A DNA stretch of 64,000 nucleotides, from the NCBI RefSeq assembly GCF_003028575.1, contig NZ_PYUD01000002.1, positions 496,001-560,000 on the forward strand. Direction: 5' to 3'. The position numbers and the translations under genes were made by a program. The notes under the pieces are model-generated. The model saw only the letters and a list, made by a program, of their open reading frames with translations. It ran no database searches and was not told the DNA's origin. Every line of letters starts with the position of its first letter. Position 1 is the stretch's first letter. This DNA comes from Halomonas urumqiensis. GTDB taxonomy: Bacteria; Pseudomonadota; Gammaproteobacteria; Pseudomonadales; Halomonadaceae. This document shows positions 15,367-24,168 of the stretch, piece after piece.

Positions 15367-16572
15367 ATGAAGAAGAACATTCTGTCGATGACAGTTGCAG
15401 CCTCCGCCCTGGCCTTGGCAGGTGTGGCGCAGGCGGAAGTGAAGATTGGGTTCCTGGGTGGCTTCACCGGGGGGATCGAGAGCCTGACGCCGCCGATCTT
15501 CGATGGCGCCCGGCTGGCGGTTCAGCAGGTCAACGAGCAGGGCGGCATTCTCGATGGCCAGGAACTGGTCATGCCCAGCGGCGATACCACCTGCAGCGAC
15601 GCCTCGGCCGCTTCCAATGCCGCGGATCGCATGGTCAACACCGAGGAGGTGACGGCGATCGTCGGGGCGTTGTGCACCGGTGCTACCATCGCGGCGGCCA
15701 ACAATGCGGCCATTCCTGGTGGTGTGACCATGGTCTCGCCCGCCTCCACGGCCCCTGCGGTGACCGAGCTCGATGACAACGACCTGGTATTCCGCACCGT
15801 GCCCTCGGATGCCTTCCAGGGGGAAATGCTCGCCAAGTTGTTGCTGGAAAAGGGCATCGACAATGTCGCGGTGACCTACGTCAATAACGATTACGGCAGC
15901 GGCCTGGCGGGTGCCTTCACCACGGCCTTCGAGAACGGCGGTGGCACGGTGGCCGAGAACCTCGCCCACGAGGATAACCGTGCCGACTACCGCTCTGAGC
16001 TGGGCTCGCTATCGGTCAGCGGCGCCGAGACCCTGGTAGTGCTGGCCTATGCCGACACCTCCGGCCAGACGGTGCTGCGTCAGGCCTATGAGGGTGGTAT
16101 GTTCACCCAGTATGTCGGGGCCGATGGCATGGTCGGCGACAGCCTGATCGAGGCCATCGGTGCGGATGTTCTGGATGGCATGATCGCCACCCGCCCGGGC
16201 AGCCCCGATCTGCCGGGTACCGATATCTTCAACGAAGCCGCCGAGGCGGCCGACATCGACCCAAGCGCGGTATTCGCCGCCCAGGCCTACGATGCCGCTT
16301 TCCTGCTGGCCCTGGCCATCGAGCAGAATGGCAGCGCCGAAAGGGAAGGGGTGTCCGCCGCCCTGCGTAGTGTCTCGAGCGAGCCGGGCGAGGTGATCCT
16401 GCCGGGTGAATGGGAGAAGGCCGTCGAGTTGATCGCCGCGGGTGAAGAGATCAATTACGAAGGCGCTTCGGGCACCCATGAGTTCGATGAGGCCGGCGAC
16501 GTACCCGGCGTAGTGGTCGAAATGGTGGTGGAAGATGGCACCTTCACCAGCAAGGGCTTTGTCGAGCCCTGA
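15367..16572 (+). CDS. Branched-chain amino-acid type ABC substrate-binding protein
   Basis: A 401-residue periplasmic binding protein with a clear signal peptide (MKKNILSMTVAASALALAGV, cleaved after AQA). The mature protein begins VKIGFLGGFTGGIESLTPPI and has the type I fold pattern of LivJ/LivK proteins (GARLAVQQVNEQGGILDGQ, NDYGSGLAGAF). It binds the ligand for the Liv-type transporter encoded on the opposite strand directly downstream (convergent livM, livH, livF, livG). The ligand may be a branched-chain amino acid, an amide or urea; sequence does not decide. It is monocistronic and ends at a strong hairpin. Confidence 0.9.
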   Translation: MKKNILSMTVAASALALAGVAQAEVKIGFLGGFTGGIESLTPPIFDGARLAVQQVNEQGGILDGQELVMPSGDTTCSDASAASNAADRMVNTEEVTAIVGALCTGATIAAANNAAIPGGVTMVSPASTAPAVTELDDNDLVFRTVPSDAFQGEMLAKLLLEKGIDNVAVTYVNNDYGSGLAGAFTTAFENGGGTVAENLAHEDNRADYRSELGSLSVSGAETLVVLAYADTSGQTVLRQAYEGGMFTQYVGADGMVGDSLIEAIGADVLDGMIATRPGSPDLPGTDIFNEAAEAADIDPSAVFAAQAYDAAFLLALAIEQNGSAEREGVSAALRSVSSEPGEVILPGEWEKAVELIAAGEEINYEGASGTHEFDEAGDVPGVVVEMVVEDGTFTSKGFVEP

Positions 16573-16610
16573 TCCTGATCGCCCGCTAAATCCGACAACG
16601 TAGCGAAAGC

Positions 16611-16639
16611 ACTGGGCCTCGGCATTGCCGAGGCCCAGT
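16611..16639. terminator. Hairpin between the convergent binding-protein gene and livM
   Basis: ACTGGGCCTCGG pairs perfectly with CCGAGGCCCAGT across a 5-base loop. It lies 39 bp after the stop of the binding-protein gene. The T tract is weak on both strands. Confidence 0.7.
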
Positions 16640-16774
16640 TCGTCAGGGTGATCGCCTTCTTCTTCGACCTGTCCCCGGCGCCCCTCGTCATGTCCACCGC
16701 GATTGCCCTACCTGTTCATTGTGCGCCAGGCATGGCGCGCTGTGCTGCTTCAACCGAGCGGTCGTCGGTGACCG

Positions 16775-18076
16775 CTACCTGTGGTGCGAGACCTTTTCCG
16801 GCAGCAAGCCCTTGGGGGCGAAGCGCAGTACCACGGTGATCAGCAGGCCAATCACGAAGACCCTCGCCTGCAAGGCGCGGCTCTCGAGATTGCCCGGTGC
16901 CTCCCAGCCGAAGCTGCCCTCGCCAATGGCGACGATCAGCTCCATCAGCCATAGCGCCAGGGGCTCGGACATGATCCAGATGATATACACCGCCACGGCA
17001 CCGAAGATCGTGCCGAGGTTGTTGCCCGGCCCCCCCAGGATCACCATCACCAGCACCAGGAAGGTGTGGTTCAGTGGCAGAAAGCCCTGGGGGTCGAAGA
17101 TGCTGTTGAAGCTGGTCAGCGCTGCACCGCCGATACCCATCAGGATGCAACCGAGCACGAAGATCTCCAGGCGGCGCCGGTTGATGTCCTTGCCCATGGC
17201 GGCGGCGGAGATTTCGTTGTCGCGAATGGCCCTGACCATGCGGCCCCAGGGGGCATGATAGGCGCGATGCAGCAGGAAGAAGATGGCGGCGATCATCACT
17301 GCGGTGATCGACAGGTAGACGGCCCTTGCAAGGGTGAAGCCGAGATCGGATGGCCCCGGCGTTGGCCATGGCAGCGGTGAGACCGTTGCCGTGCCGCGGG
17401 TCAACCAGTCGGAATTCTTGAGAAATGCCTTGATGATCTCGGCGATGCCCAGGGTGGCGATGGCCAGGTAGTCGCTGCGCAGGCCCAGGCAGATATGCCC
17501 GATGAAGTAGCCGACGACCCCGGCCAGGGCGCCACCGACGATCCAGCCGGTCCAGGCCGGTAGCCCCAGCCCGCCCACGAAGCCGGCCTGTGCTTCGATT
17601 TCGGCGGTGACCTCGCGCAGCATGCTGATCACCACCAGGTAGAGCACGACCGCCAGCACGATGGCGATCAGGGTGCGCAGCCAACGGGGGAAGCCCAGCC
17701 GGTCGAGCCGGGTCGCACCGAATACCAGCACCCCGGCAGCCACTACGTAGAGCAGTACCACGCCCAGTTCTCCCGGCAACTCGCTCTGCCAGAAGGTGTC
17801 GTTGACCGGTACGCTGAAGATCATCGCGCAGAAGCCGCCAAGTGCCACGAAGCCCATCACCCCGGCATTGAATTGCCCGCCGTAGCCCCATTGGATGGTC
17901 AGGCCCAGGGCCAGGATCGCATAGCAGGCGGCCTCGACCAGCATGCGGGTGCTGTAGGCCATGCCCATCACCGCGTAGACACCGAGAATGGCCACCAGCA
18001 GGGCGGCGAACAGCGCCAATTCCCGAAGTGGGAAGCGCGAAGGGGTGGCAACGCTATCAGGTCGTTGGGTCGTCAT
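16775..18076 (-). CDS. livM: Branched-chain amino-acid ABC permease LivM
   Basis: A 433-residue inner-membrane permease from the ATG at 18076, which overlaps the livH stop (TGATG). It has about ten hydrophobic segments and family motifs ACYAILALGLTIQWGYGGQF, GLRSDYLAIATLGIAEI, WGRMVRAIRDNEISAAAMGK and FLVLVMVILGGPGNNLGTIF. An insertion of about 100 residues between the first and second conserved blocks contains extra membrane segments, as in some proteobacterial LivM forms. With LivH it forms the channel for substrate delivered by the binding protein. Confidence 0.93.
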   Translation of the reverse strand: MTTQRPDSVATPSRFPLRELALFAALLVAILGVYAVMGMAYSTRMLVEAACYAILALGLTIQWGYGGQFNAGVMGFVALGGFCAMIFSVPVNDTFWQSELPGELGVVLLYVVAAGVLVFGATRLDRLGFPRWLRTLIAIVLAVVLYLVVISMLREVTAEIEAQAGFVGGLGLPAWTGWIVGGALAGVVGYFIGHICLGLRSDYLAIATLGIAEIIKAFLKNSDWLTRGTATVSPLPWPTPGPSDLGFTLARAVYLSITAVMIAAIFFLLHRAYHAPWGRMVRAIRDNEISAAAMGKDINRRRLEIFVLGCILMGIGGAALTSFNSIFDPQGFLPLNHTFLVLVMVILGGPGNNLGTIFGAVAVYIIWIMSEPLALWLMELIVAIGEGSFGWEAPGNLESRALQARVFVIGLLITVVLRFAPKGLLPEKVSHHR

Positions 18077-19077
18077 CAGATCACCTTGCCCTTGAAGATG
18101 CCGGTGGGGCGCCAGATCAGGATCGCCACCAGGATGAAGAACGGCACCACGATCTTGTATTCGGTACCGACGAAGGCCAGGTTCGCTTGGACGAGCCATT
18201 CGGGCAGGCTGTCGCCAAACGGGCGCAGCAGGATCGACCAGTTGAAGACCGCCAGGGTCTCGGCGAAACCAACCACGAACCCGCCGGCGATGGCGCCATA
18301 GGGGTGGCCAACACCGCCGACGATGGCCGCCGCGAAGATCGGCAGCAGCAGGAAGAAGCTCAGGTCTGGCTTGAAGGTGACATCCAGCGACAGCAGGGTG
18401 CCGGCGATGGCGGCCAGGCCACCGGCGATCACCCAGGTCACCGCGACGATGGTGTTGGTGTTGATGCCCGAGGCGCGCGCCAGGTCGGGGTTGTCCGACA
18501 TGGCACGCATCGCCTTGCCAAGCCGCGAGCGGCTGAGGAACACATGCAGGCCCAGTACGCAAACCACCGTCAGCACGAACAGGATGACCTGAGGCTCGGT
18601 GACCACGATGGGGGCACGGACGTTCTCGAACGGCAGGGCCAGCCGGAAGATCTCCTTGCGCTCATCGATGTACAGGCTCTGCCCGCCGGTGCCGGAAAAC
18701 AACCGGATCAACCCTTGAAGCATCAGGGTCACGCCCAGCGAGCCGATGACCATGACGATGGGTTTCACGCCGTGGGCGCGTAGCGGCTTGTAGAAGGCGC
18801 GGTCGATGCCGACCGCAAGCGCGGAGGTGAGCAACATGGCCAGCGGCAGCATGACGATGGCGGTGGGCAGCCCCACCAGCGCGCCGGCACCAGGGAAGAT
18901 TGCGGTCAGCAGCAGGGCCATGAAGGCACCGAAGGTCATCATGTCGGCGTGGGCGAAGTGGGCGAAGCGCATGATGCTGAAAATCAGCGTCACGCCGATC
19001 GCGCCGATGGCATAGATCGAGCCGGTAACGCTGCCGGCGATCACCACGTTGTTGATGAAAAAAACCAGTTCGTTCAA
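18076..19077 (-). CDS. livH: Branched-chain amino-acid ABC permease LivH
   Basis: A 333-residue inner-membrane permease. The start is a TTG at 19077, chosen because a GGAGAG ribosome site sits at good distance and MNELVFFINNVVIAGSVTGS is the normal LivH N-terminus. Motifs are YAIGAIGVTLIFSIMRFAHF, HADMMTFGAFMALL, SRLGKAMRAMSDNPDLARAS and GGVGHPYGAIAGGFVVGFAE. It is encoded between livF and livM and overlaps the livM start. Confidence 0.93.
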   Translation of the reverse strand: MNELVFFINNVVIAGSVTGSIYAIGAIGVTLIFSIMRFAHFAHADMMTFGAFMALLLTAIFPGAGALVGLPTAIVMLPLAMLLTSALAVGIDRAFYKPLRAHGVKPIVMVIGSLGVTLMLQGLIRLFSGTGGQSLYIDERKEIFRLALPFENVRAPIVVTEPQVILFVLTVVCVLGLHVFLSRSRLGKAMRAMSDNPDLARASGINTNTIVAVTWVIAGGLAAIAGTLLSLDVTFKPDLSFFLLLPIFAAAIVGGVGHPYGAIAGGFVVGFAETLAVFNWSILLRPFGDSLPEWLVQANLAFVGTEYKIVVPFFILVAILIWRPTGIFKGKVI

Positions 19078-19128
19078 GACGTTCTCTCCACGAGATGCGT
19101 TCCTTGGGGGCGCGCTCGACGGTCGCCG

Positions 19129-19833
19129 TCAGCCGCCGAGGAAACTCTTGGCGACTTCGGGGTCGGCCAGCAGGGCCGCTCCGGTGTCGGTGAAACGGTT
19201 CTGGCCGGCGGCCAGCACGAACCCCTTGTCGGCGATTGCCAGCGCCTGCTTGGCGTTCTGTTCGACCATCAGGATGCCGACGCCGGCCGCGTTTATCTGG
19301 CGAACCCGCTCGAAGATCTCGTTCATGTACAGCGGCGACAGGCCGGCGGTGGGCTCGTCGAGCAGCAACACCTCGGGCTCGGCCATCAGCGCGCGGCCCA
19401 TGGCCACCATCTGGCGCTGGCCGCCGGAGAGCTCGCCCGCTGGCTGGCGGCGCTTGTCATGCAGCGGCGGGAAGAACTCGTAGACCTGGGCCAGCATGCG
19501 CTTGACGTTGTCGGGCTTGAGGAAGGCGCCCATCTCGAGGTTTTCCTGAACGCTCAGACTCGGAAAGACGTTGTTCTCCTGGGGTACGAAGCCCATGCCC
19601 TTCTGGACAAGCTTGTTGGGTGGCAGGTTGTGGATCGGTTCACCGCGCAGCAGAATCTCGCCCTGGCTGACCTGCAGCAGGCCGAATACCGCCTTGAGCA
19701 TGGTCGACTTGCCAGCGCCATTGGGACCGACGATCACGCCGATCTCGTCGGCCTCGATGGTCATGTTCACCCCGTTGAGGATGTTCATGCCACCGTAACC
19801 GCCATGCACGTCGCGCGCTTCGAGTAATGGCAT
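19129..19833 (-). CDS. livF: Branched-chain amino-acid ABC ATPase LivF
   Basis: A 234-residue ATPase with Walker A GPNGAGKST, Q-loop VPQENNVFPSLSVQENLEMG (typical of LivF), signature LSGGQRQM, Walker B VLLLDEPTAGLSP and H-loop region LMVEQNAKQAL. It pairs with LivG to power LivHM. The 96-bp gap between livG and livF is filled by a heptamer tandem repeat, and the ribosome site before the ATG is weak. Confidence 0.94.
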   Translation of the reverse strand: MPLLEARDVHGGYGGMNILNGVNMTIEADEIGVIVGPNGAGKSTMLKAVFGLLQVSQGEILLRGEPIHNLPPNKLVQKGMGFVPQENNVFPSLSVQENLEMGAFLKPDNVKRMLAQVYEFFPPLHDKRRQPAGELSGGQRQMVAMGRALMAEPEVLLLDEPTAGLSPLYMNEIFERVRQINAAGVGILMVEQNAKQALAIADKGFVLAAGQNRFTDTGAALLADPEVAKSFLGG

Positions 19834-19862
19834 CGTGGGTGGGTCTCTGCGTTCGTCTGTAG

Positions 19863-19925
19863 GTGAATGGTGAGTCGTGAGTCGTAAGTTGTAAGTCGTG
19901 AGTTGTAAGTCGTGAGTCGAGAGCC
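19863..19925. repeat. Tandem heptamer repeat (GTGAGTC/GTAAGTT type)
   Basis: About nine consecutive 7-bp units such as GTGAGTC, GTAAGTC and GTGAGTT fill the livG-livF gap. The same heptamer, in purer form, occurs at 38648-38682 before the sirtuin gene. Confidence 0.9.
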
Positions 19926-19929
19926 GTGC

Positions 19930-20694
19930 TCAGGCGGTGCCGAAATAGGCTTCGATCACCTCGGGGTTGTTCTGGATATCCTCGATCGCGCCCTGCACCA
20001 TGACGCTGCCCTGGGCCAGCACGATCACCGGGTCGCATAGCCTGGCGATCATCTCCATGTCGTGCTCGATCACCAGGAAGGTGTAACCCATCTCTCGGTT
20101 CAGGCGTTCGATATTGCCCACCAGGTCACCGAGCAGGGTACGGTTGACCCCGGCGGCGATCTCGTCGAGCAGCACCACCCGTGCGTCGGTCATCATCGTG
20201 CGGCCAAGCTCCAGCAACTTCTTCTGGCCACCGGAGAGGTTGCCGGCCAGCTCGTTGCGGACATGGTGAAGGCCGATGAAGTCGATTACCTCCAGGGCAC
20301 GGCGGCGTACCTCGGCATCCTGTTCACGTACCCGGGTGGGTTTCAGCCAGGTGTTGAACAGGTTTTCCCCGGCCTGGGCCGGCGGCACCATCATCAGGTT
20401 CTCCAGCGCCGTCATCTGCGAGAACTCATGGGCGATCTGGAAGGTACGCAGCAGGCCCTTGTGGAACAACTCATTGGCGGGGCGGTTGGTGATGTCCTCG
20501 CCATCCAGCAGCACCTGGCCGCTATCCAGCGGCAGGCTGCCGGCGATGATATTGAACAGCGTCGACTTGCCTGCCCCATTGGGGCCGATCAAACCGGTGA
20601 TCGAGCCCGCTTCGACCTGGATCGAACAGTCGTTGATGACTCGCAGGCCGCCAAAGGCCTTGTTGACGTGTCGCACGTCGATGATGGCTGTCAT
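19930..20694 (-). CDS. livG: Branched-chain amino-acid ABC ATPase LivG
   Basis: A 254-residue ATPase with Walker A GPNGAGKST, Q-loop RTFQIAHEF, the LivG-type signature LSGGQKKLLELGR, Walker B ARVVLLDEIAAGVN and H-loop LVIEHDMEMI. It is the first Liv gene of the minus-strand cluster livG-livF-livH-livM. The NSS symporter gene upstream ends 54 bp before, so it may share the transcript. Confidence 0.94.
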   Translation of the reverse strand: MTAIIDVRHVNKAFGGLRVINDCSIQVEAGSITGLIGPNGAGKSTLFNIIAGSLPLDSGQVLLDGEDITNRPANELFHKGLLRTFQIAHEFSQMTALENLMMVPPAQAGENLFNTWLKPTRVREQDAEVRRRALEVIDFIGLHHVRNELAGNLSGGQKKLLELGRTMMTDARVVLLDEIAAGVNRTLLGDLVGNIERLNREMGYTFLVIEHDMEMIARLCDPVIVLAQGSVMVQGAIEDIQNNPEVIEAYFGTA

Positions 20695-20748
20695 GGGGTG
20701 TAGTGCCTACCGTTGTGCTTTGTGGGGTTTACGCCGAGCCCATGGGCG

Positions 20749-22194
20749 TCACCCTTCCTGGTGACCGTCGGCCAGGAAGGTGCGACCGGCCGCAAAGGCG
20801 CCAACGATGACCAGGGCGCCAATGGTGGGAATCAAATAGCCTTCAACCTGTGGAATGGTGCGCAGAAACACGAAGGATACCGCCGCCGGCGCCACAAAGC
20901 GCACCAGGAAACGCCAGATCATGAACCAGGTTTCGCTGGTGCGCATCTCCTTCATCACCTCGGAGTGGGTCAGCGCCCAACCGGCGAACAGGGCGATCAA
21001 CAGGCCACCCAGCGGCATGAAGATATTGGTCAGAAGCTCGATGAATTCGAATGGGCTGCGGCCCGCCAAGGCATGGAACAGCGTGCCTTCGGCCCAGATG
21101 TTGAAGCTGGCAACGGTAAGCAGGCCGAGCGCCCAGCTGGCCACCACCATCAAGGCGACTGCCTGCGGGCGGGTCATGTCGAAACGTTCGACCAGGTAGG
21201 CCGCCACCGGCTCGATCAGCGAGATGGAGGAGCTGATGGCCGCTCCGAGTACCAGGATGAAGAACACCCCACCGACCAGTGCACCGAAGGGCATCTCGGC
21301 AAACGCCAAGGGCAGGGTGACGAACATCAGCCCGGGACCCTGGCCGGGGCTCAGGCCGGCGCCGAATACCAGCGAGAAGATGGCCAGACCCGCCACCATG
21401 GCAACCGAGGTATCGACGATGGCGATGGCGATGGCGGTGCGGGTCAACGAGACCTCGCTGTTCATGTAGGCGCCATAGGCCATGATCGCGCCCATGCCGA
21501 GGCTCAGCGTGAAGAATGACTGCCCCATGGCGGCAAGCCAGCCTTCGAGGCTCAAGTCGGCGATGTTGAACGTGAACAGGAAGCTTGCGGCGGCCGCGAA
21601 ATCGCCATTGGCGATGCCATAGACGAGCACCACCAGCAGGATCGCGAACAGTGCCGGCATGATGATGCGCAGGCCGCTCTCGATGCCCTTGTGGACACCC
21701 ATGCCGACGATCAGCCCCGAGGCGACGATGAACAGCGTGTGGTAGAAGGTCAAAAGCCCAGGCGCGGCGAGCAGCGCATCGAAGCCCTCGCCGATCATCT
21801 CGGCATCGGCGCCGACCAGCGAGCCTGTCAGCATCTGCCAGGTGTAGTGGATGGCCCAACCGGCGATCACCGAATAGAAGCTCAGGATCATGAAGGCCGA
21901 GGCGGCACCGAGCCAGCCGATCGACTCCCAGGCGCGCGACGTATTGTGGCAACGGGTCAGAAAGCGCATGCCCATGATCGGGCTGCGACGACTGGCGCGG
22001 CCCAGCATGGTCTCGGCGATGAGGATGGGTATGCCCACGGCGAAGATGGTCAGCGCGTAGATCAGAATGAACGCGCCGCCGCCATTTTCACCGGTCAGGT
22101 ACGGGAAACGCCACAGGTTGCCAAGCCCCACCGCCGAACCCACCGCCGCAAGCAGGAAGGTGCCCTTGTGGGTCCAGACGTTGTGCGTGCTCAT
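20749..22194 (-). CDS. Sodium-dependent transporter of the NSS (SNF) family
   Basis: A 481-residue inner-membrane symporter. From the ATG at 22194 (good GGGAG site) it opens with the NSS sodium-site block GSAVGLGNLWRFPYLTGENG, followed by GGGAFILIYALTIFAVGIP. About twelve membrane segments follow, including SLGMGAIMAYGAYMNSEVSL, which carries residues of the second sodium site. Bacterial NSS proteins co-import amino acids with sodium. The neighbouring Liv transporter suggests a shared amino-acid theme, but the substrate cannot be deduced. Its length is close to bacterial family members (440-510). Confidence 0.9.
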   Translation of the reverse strand: MSTHNVWTHKGTFLLAAVGSAVGLGNLWRFPYLTGENGGGAFILIYALTIFAVGIPILIAETMLGRASRRSPIMGMRFLTRCHNTSRAWESIGWLGAASAFMILSFYSVIAGWAIHYTWQMLTGSLVGADAEMIGEGFDALLAAPGLLTFYHTLFIVASGLIVGMGVHKGIESGLRIIMPALFAILLVVLVYGIANGDFAAAASFLFTFNIADLSLEGWLAAMGQSFFTLSLGMGAIMAYGAYMNSEVSLTRTAIAIAIVDTSVAMVAGLAIFSLVFGAGLSPGQGPGLMFVTLPLAFAEMPFGALVGGVFFILVLGAAISSSISLIEPVAAYLVERFDMTRPQAVALMVVASWALGLLTVASFNIWAEGTLFHALAGRSPFEFIELLTNIFMPLGGLLIALFAGWALTHSEVMKEMRTSETWFMIWRFLVRFVAPAAVSFVFLRTIPQVEGYLIPTIGALVIVGAFAAGRTFLADGHQEG

Positions 22195-22324
22195 GCCAGC
22201 TCCCGGAAAAGAGGGGGTCGAGGCCGTGTCGGCCAACTCGCCAATTTTGCGGGAAAAGGGCGCGCGGGACCAGATGCACAGCGTTTAGAGCCCGTTTAGA
22301 CATGGCGTGGCCGTGGCTCGGGGG

Positions 22325-22663
22325 TCAATGTTCGTCCGCGGGATCATCGCCATCGTCGTCCGTGTGCCTGGGTTGTGGTTCCAGTGCGCGGCTGGCATCG
22401 GGCAGGCGCACTGTATCCCCCAGGTTGAGCTTGCCATGCGATTTCATGCGCCGACCGTTGTCGGTGGCGATCAGCGCCACCACCTCGCCGATGCTGGTGT
22501 CTTCCACATAGGCCTCGACCTTGATGCGCACGATCGCGCCCTCGTGGCGCGCCGAGAGGATATCGCCTGGGCCGGGGTCGGAGTGGTGGCCCGAGGTGTC
22601 CTTTTCAAAGTGGCGCATCACGCTATCGGCGCCCGGGTCGTCCCAATCGACGTGCTTATGCAT
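22325..22663 (-). CDS. Conserved hypothetical soluble protein (112 aa)
   Basis: The start at 22663 has an AGGAG site and gives MHKHVDWDDPGADSVMRHFE. The middle, GDILSARHEGAIVRIKVEAY followed by VEDTSIGEVVALIATDNG, looks like a small beta-barrel (KOW/OB-like) or a permeability-type domain. The C-terminal tail is Asp/Glu/His-rich (RHTDDDGDDPADEH). There is no signal peptide. I do not recognise a family. It is downstream of, and on the same strand as, the Slam gene with a gap of about 65 bp. Confidence 0.65.
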   Translation of the reverse strand: MHKHVDWDDPGADSVMRHFEKDTSGHHSDPGPGDILSARHEGAIVRIKVEAYVEDTSIGEVVALIATDNGRRMKSHGKLNLGDTVRLPDASRALEPQPRHTDDDGDDPADEH

Positions 22664-22728
22664 GGCAAGGCTCCTGCCGTTAACCAACGATGGATTACGC
22701 CTCCAGCATAGACCTTGTGGTCGACCGT

Positions 22729-24060
22729 TCAATACAAACGCGTGACGCCGAGCTGGATCTGGTTGCGGTCGTAGCTGTACAGGTCGATGTTGCTGCGACG
22801 GGAGGAGTGAATCAGCGTGAGCTCGGGGGTGAAGCCCTTGAAGATCCAGCGACGATTGGTCAGGCGTAGCCGGGTGCGCCACAGGTCGTCACGGCGCTCC
22901 ACCCCGAAGGCGGGTGTCACGTCGTCATAGCGCGCGTGAAGGTACTCCGGCTGCACCAGCGCCGTCAGGCCGCCGAACAACTCCCGGTAGTAACCCACGC
23001 CGGCGCGATAGACGTTATTGCTGAGCATATCGAGTTCGGTCGATTCCCTGGACACCCCGACCAGCCCCATCACCCCACTCGATGGCGTCAGCGCGTATTG
23101 CCAGCTGCCCAGCCAACTGGTGCGGGTGCCGTCGAGGCTTTCGGCCTCGTCGTGACGCACCCACTGGTGCTCGAGCGAGGTGTGCAGCCGGGTACGGGAT
23201 GACGGGTAGTGGGTCAGTTCCTGGCGGATGCCGGCACCGTGGTTGTAGGGCTCGTTGCCATACCAGCGGTGGAAGCCGGTCAACAGCGTGCTGAGCTCGG
23301 TGTTGTCGAACCGCCAGTTGGGCCCCAGGTGGACGCGAGCCAGGGTGTCGTCGAAGTCGCCGCCGCTGTAGTCGGTGCGGTACACATCGCCGCCCACGCG
23401 GAGACGGGTGCGCTCGCCGATATGTGGCGACCACTCCGCGCTGGTATTCAACAGCAGCCCGACGCCGGTCTGGCGCCGGGCACCCTCCGATAGCTCGAAG
23501 GGCAGCCCGAAGATGCTGATTTCCTCGATGCTGGGGGCGGCATTGACGTTGGTATCCGGCGCCATGGCCACCGATACATCCCAGTCAAATGTCTGGCGTT
23601 CACGGATGGCGGCGAGGTAGCGGTCAATATTGGCATTCACTTCCGCGGGAAGGTCGCCACTGCGCGCGAAGCGGAACTGGCGGCCGGCATCGCGGTAGTC
23701 GCCGCTTTCGAACAGCGCGCGGCCGAGTTCGAGGCGCACGCGAACCGCCTGCGGGTCACGGATCAGGATCTCGCGGAAGTACTCGGCCGCGCCCTCGTAG
23801 TCCTGCTCGCCCATGGCCAGCATGCCGAGCAGAAAGGCGATATCGTCGCTCTCGGCGAAACGCTCGCGGGCCTCGAGAAGAATGGCCTTGGCGCGCTCGT
23901 TCTCGCCCTGCTCCATCAGGCCCGTAGCGGCCACGGCGGCCACGGGCATCTGGCGCTGGGCGGATTGGGTGGGTTGGGTAGCTTGAGCGGATGCGGTAAC
24001 GGGGAACATGGCAAACAGCCAGGCGATTCCCAGGCAAACAATGGTACGTGGCAACGGCAA
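22729..24060 (-). CDS. Slam-type surface lipoprotein assembly protein (DUF560/TPR barrel)
   Basis: Outer-membrane translocon that moves a partner lipoprotein to the cell surface. The likely start is a TTG at 24060 (GAGGAG site 6 bp before), giving 443 residues: a signal peptide (IVCLGIAWLFAMFPVTASA), TPR-like helices (MEQGENERAKAILLEARERF, GMLAMGEQDYEGAAEYFREI, RVRLELGRALFESGDYRDAG), then from about residue 160 a barrel domain beginning FDWDVSVAMAPDTNVNAAPS. It ends DRNQIQLGVTRLY with a terminal aromatic, as expected for an outer-membrane barrel. The lipoprotein gene directly upstream is the natural client. The match is by layout and motifs, not by a search. Confidence 0.82.
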   Translation of the reverse strand: MPLPRTIVCLGIAWLFAMFPVTASAQATQPTQSAQRQMPVAAVAATGLMEQGENERAKAILLEARERFAESDDIAFLLGMLAMGEQDYEGAAEYFREILIRDPQAVRVRLELGRALFESGDYRDAGRQFRFARSGDLPAEVNANIDRYLAAIRERQTFDWDVSVAMAPDTNVNAAPSIEEISIFGLPFELSEGARRQTGVGLLLNTSAEWSPHIGERTRLRVGGDVYRTDYSGGDFDDTLARVHLGPNWRFDNTELSTLLTGFHRWYGNEPYNHGAGIRQELTHYPSSRTRLHTSLEHQWVRHDEAESLDGTRTSWLGSWQYALTPSSGVMGLVGVSRESTELDMLSNNVYRAGVGYYRELFGGLTALVQPEYLHARYDDVTPAFGVERRDDLWRTRLRLTNRRWIFKGFTPELTLIHSSRRSNIDLYSYDRNQIQLGVTRLY

Positions 24061-24104
24061 AGCACGCTCCTCATCAATTGGCGGTGGCAAGCCTGAGCAC
24101 CAGA

Positions 24105-24131
24105 CACAAGACCCGCCCAGTGGGCGGGTCT
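24105..24131. terminator. Strong hairpin between the surface lipoprotein and Slam genes
   Basis: CAAGACCCGCCCA and TGGGCGGGTCTTG pair perfectly around one base. On the minus strand this follows the lipoprotein stop and precedes the Slam start. It probably stops most transcripts and keeps Slam at lower level than its client. Confidence 0.75.
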
Positions 24132-24168
24132 TGTCTCAAGTGGCGGGTTTCGTCACGAGCAGGCGTGG

